A stretch of DNA of 16,210 bases from Rhodospirillales bacterium (GTDB taxonomy: Bacteria > Pseudomonadota > Alphaproteobacteria > Acetobacterales > Acetobacteraceae): NCBI GenBank assembly GCA_028870815.1, contig JAGWOU010000006.1, forward strand, positions 1 through 16,210. Reading direction: 5' to 3'. The first letter of the stretch is position 1, and every line of letters begins with the position of its first letter. The translations under genes and the position numbers were made by a program. Positions 14,515-16,210 of the stretch are shown here, piece by piece. The notes under the pieces are model-generated. The model had not been told where the DNA came from. It searched no databases and saw only the letters and a program-made list of their open reading frames with translations.

Positions 14515-15219
14515 TTAAGGCGACGCCGCCAGAAGCAGCGCCAACCCGGCTATGGCGGCGGTCTCGGCCCGCAGGATGCGGCGCCCCAATGACACGCGTG
14601 TAATGAGGGGTGTGCGAGCGATAGCTTCAAGCTCCTGATCGGTAAAGCCGCCCTCTGGCCCGATCATAACTGCGCTGGGGCCGGTGGCGGGGCCAAGCAA
14701 ATTCGCGGTCCGGCGTTCATCCGCCACGTAAAGCGGGCGCTCAGGCCAATCGGCCATCAGCCTCATCACCGGTACGGGCTCACGAATTTCCGGCACATGC
14801 AGCCGCTCGCACTGCTCCGCCGCCTCAGTGGCGATGGCGCGCAAACGCTCAAGATTCACATGGTCGGCATTTGTGCGGGCGGTGATGATGGGCTGGATGA
14901 CGGAAACGCCCAGTTCGGTCGCCTTTTCCACCACCATGTCGGTCTTCTGGCGCTTCAACAAAGCGAAACAGAGCCAGGCATCGGGCTCCGGCGCCGGAAG
15001 GCGGGTTTGCGCCACCGTTTCCAAGACCGCCGCCTTGCGTGAAATTTTGGTGATGGCGGCGCGCCACTCCCCGGCATCGCCATTAAAAATCCGTATGGTG
15101 TCGCCCTCTGCCAAGCGCATGACATTGGCAAGGTAATGGGCCTGCGCATCAGGCAATGAAAACGCCTCACCCGGAGGGGGCAGATGGGGCATGTGGAGGC
15201 GAATTGACGTGTCGGCCAT
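14515..15219 (-). CDS. rsmE: 16S rRNA m3U1498 methyltransferase RsmE
   Basis: This SPOUT-class methyltransferase modifies uridine 1498 of 16S rRNA in the small ribosomal subunit. From the ATG at 15219 it has 234 residues, the usual size. The frame continues to an ATG at 15240 and a GTG at 15252, but these add only an unconserved tail and none has a clear ribosome-binding site, so the start is uncertain. Motifs: AHYLANVMRLAEGD (27-40), from the N-terminal PUA-like domain; LLKRQKTDMVVEKATELGV (87-105); TEAAEQCERLHVPEI (131-145); and the SAM-binding trefoil knot, MIGPEGGFTDQE (185-196) and SLGRRILRAETAAIAGLA (210-227). It is upstream of gshA and divergent from ubiA. No clear promoter is visible, and one would have to lie inside ubiA. 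Confidence 0.94.
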   Translation of the reverse strand: MADTSIRLHMPHLPPPGEAFSLPDAQAHYLANVMRLAEGDTIRIFNGDAGEWRAAITKISRKAAVLETVAQTRLPAPEPDAWLCFALLKRQKTDMVVEKATELGVSVIQPIITARTNADHVNLERLRAIATEAAEQCERLHVPEIREPVPVMRLMADWPERPLYVADERRTANLLGPATGPSAVMIGPEGGFTDQELEAIARTPLITRVSLGRRILRAETAAIAGLALLLAASP

Positions 15220-15238
15220 GCCGGGGTGAATAGCACCC

Positions 15239-16138
15239 ATGAGTGGATTCACCGATATCAGGCGTGGCGGCTGGGTGGCGCGCCTGCCAGAAAAATACCT
15301 CCCTTACATTCTGCTTGCCCGGCTGGACCGGCCAATTGGCGCCTGGCTGCTGTTTCTGCCGGGCTTCTGGGCCATCTGCCTGACCGCGCATGGGTTTTGG
15401 GAAGGGCTGTGGCTGACGATCCTGTTTGCCATCGGCGCCGTGGTGATGCGCGGGGCAGGCTGCGTGGTGAACGATCTGTGGGACCGCAAGATGGACGCGC
15501 AGGTGGAGCGCACGCGCGCCCGGCCGTTGGCGGCGGGCACGGTGTCGCCATTTCAGGCGCTGTTGTTCCTGGCGCTGCTCTGCGCCGTTGGACTGGCGAT
15601 TCTGCTACTGCTGAATAACACCGCTAGGCTGCTGGGCGTGGTCTCTCTGGTGATGGTGGCGCTGTACCCGCTGGCCAAAAGAATCACCTGGTGGCCGCAA
15701 GTATTTCTCGGCCTCACCTTCGGATGGGGCGCACCGCTGGGCTATGCCGCCGCGCGCGGGCACCTCACCTGGCCGGTGATTCCGCTCTACCTCGCCGCGA
15801 TTCTCTGGATCATCGGCTATGACACGATCTACGCCCACCAGGACCGCGCGGATGACGAACTGATCGGCGTGAAATCCACCGCCCGGCTGTTCGGCCGCCG
15901 CACGCGGGAGGCGCTGTGCCTGTGCTATGGCGTGGCGTTTCTGCTGTTGCTCGTCGCCATGGGCGCGTTCTCGCTGCATGTATGGGGGTATCGGCTGATG
16001 GTTGTGCCCGCCGCTCTGCTGGTTTGGCAGATCATCCGGCTGGATATCGACAACCCGGCCCGTTGCCTCTCGCTGTTCAAGCTCAACCGCGAAGTGGGGT
16101 TGGCGGTTGCGGCGGCGATCCTGATCGGCTGGCTGTGA
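15239..16138 (+). CDS. ubiA: 4-hydroxybenzoate polyprenyltransferase UbiA
   Basis: This integral inner-membrane prenyltransferase attaches the polyprenyl tail to 4-hydroxybenzoate in ubiquinone biosynthesis. It has 299 residues from the ATG at 15239. The N-terminus (LPYILLARLDRPIGAWLL, 21-38) is typical of UbiA. The first aspartate motif is NDLWDRKMD (78-86), within GAGCVVNDLWDRKMDAQVER, and the second is DTIYAHQDRADD (195-206); both bind the magnesium-diphosphate of the prenyl donor. Between them, RARPLAAG (93-100) and GLTFGWGAPLGYAA (158-171) are family conserved, and the remainder forms about nine hydrophobic helices. The leader is tiny: rsmE starts 19 bp away on the other strand. A GGGGTGA lies about 9 nt before the ATG. 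A TTGACG at 15204-15209 could be a -35 box, which would place transcription start at or near the ATG. Confidence 0.96.
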   Translation: MSGFTDIRRGGWVARLPEKYLPYILLARLDRPIGAWLLFLPGFWAICLTAHGFWEGLWLTILFAIGAVVMRGAGCVVNDLWDRKMDAQVERTRARPLAAGTVSPFQALLFLALLCAVGLAILLLLNNTARLLGVVSLVMVALYPLAKRITWWPQVFLGLTFGWGAPLGYAAARGHLTWPVIPLYLAAILWIIGYDTIYAHQDRADDELIGVKSTARLFGRRTREALCLCYGVAFLLLLVAMGAFSLHVWGYRLMVVPAALLVWQIIRLDIDNPARCLSLFKLNREVGLAVAAAILIGWL

Positions 16139-16210
16139 GCAACGGCTACCGGCAAAACACAAAATTATTATATGTTTAGGTGGGCTGTAAGCCCGCCCGG
16201 CGCCCGCATG
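16139..16210. other. Non-coding end of window with a hairpin
   Basis: These bases follow ubiA. An AT-rich stretch (AAAATTATTATATGTTTA, 16161-16178) precedes GGTGGGCT-GTA-AGCCCGCC (16179-16197), an 8-bp stem with one G-T pair and a 3-nt loop. No T tract follows, so this is not a classic intrinsic terminator. The AT-rich part could be a promoter for a gene beyond the window. Confidence 0.4.

Noticed and set aside
1..16210. CRISPR arrays, insertion sequences, prophage, toxin-antitoxin or other defence genes, tRNA and rRNA
   Set aside because: I saw no spaced direct repeats, transposase or integrase motifs, paired small toxin genes or tRNA-like cloverleaf; all sizeable coding space is accounted for by chromosomal genes.

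Overview
The window looks like ordinary chromosome from an alphaproteobacterium. My best guess is Acetobacteraceae or another Rhodospirillales lineage. The DNA is GC-rich and densely packed with housekeeping genes. Alphaproteobacterial marks are a GapR-type (DUF2312) nucleoid protein, a DUF1244 protein beside pyruvate kinase, a three-gene NAD(P) transhydrogenase (pntAA-pntAB-pntB), and the 'plant-type' glutamate-cysteine ligase. I see no insertion sequence, phage gene, CRISPR array, tRNA or rRNA. The family assignment comes from protein flavour and gene order, not from a database search.

Layout. (1) 1-2593, plus strand: the C-terminal three quarters of a UvrD/PcrA helicase, overlapping prmA (ribosomal protein L11 methyltransferase). 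A symmetric terminator at 2605-2633 separates it from the convergent pnt operon. (2) 5599-2638, minus strand: pntAA, pntAB and pntB, the proton-translocating transhydrogenase. (3) 9641-5740, minus strand: a probable three-gene operon of an oligoendopeptidase F-like M3 peptidase, an ABC1/AarF/UbiB-family atypical kinase (ATGA overlap) and a TylF-like SAM-dependent O-methyltransferase (9-nt gap). (4) 10328-9712, minus strand: a DUF1244 protein, then a GapR-like protein. (5) 10604-12025, plus strand: pyk, divergent from DUF1244. (6) 12026-12305: a structured, partly AT-rich intergenic region. (7) 12306-13004, plus strand: an unrecognised lipoprotein, with a bidirectional terminator after it. (8) 15219-13122, minus strand: rsmE then gshA. 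(9) 15239-16138, plus strand: ubiA, diverging from rsmE with almost no space between the starts. The last 72 bases are non-coding and hold one hairpin.

Themes. Several genes serve redox and respiratory metabolism: transhydrogenase (NADPH supply), gshA (first step of glutathione), ubiA (ubiquinone ring prenylation) and an ABC1 kinase from the superfamily that supports ubiquinone biosynthesis. prmA and rsmE modify the ribosome, and the helicase and GapR act on DNA. I found no clear novel system. The points most worth a second look are the tandem hairpins between pyk and the lipoprotein, the inverted repeat around the putative pepF promoter, the unrecognised lipoprotein, the pepF-ABC1-TylF grouping with its altered kinase signature, and the near-zero spacing of rsmE and ubiA.
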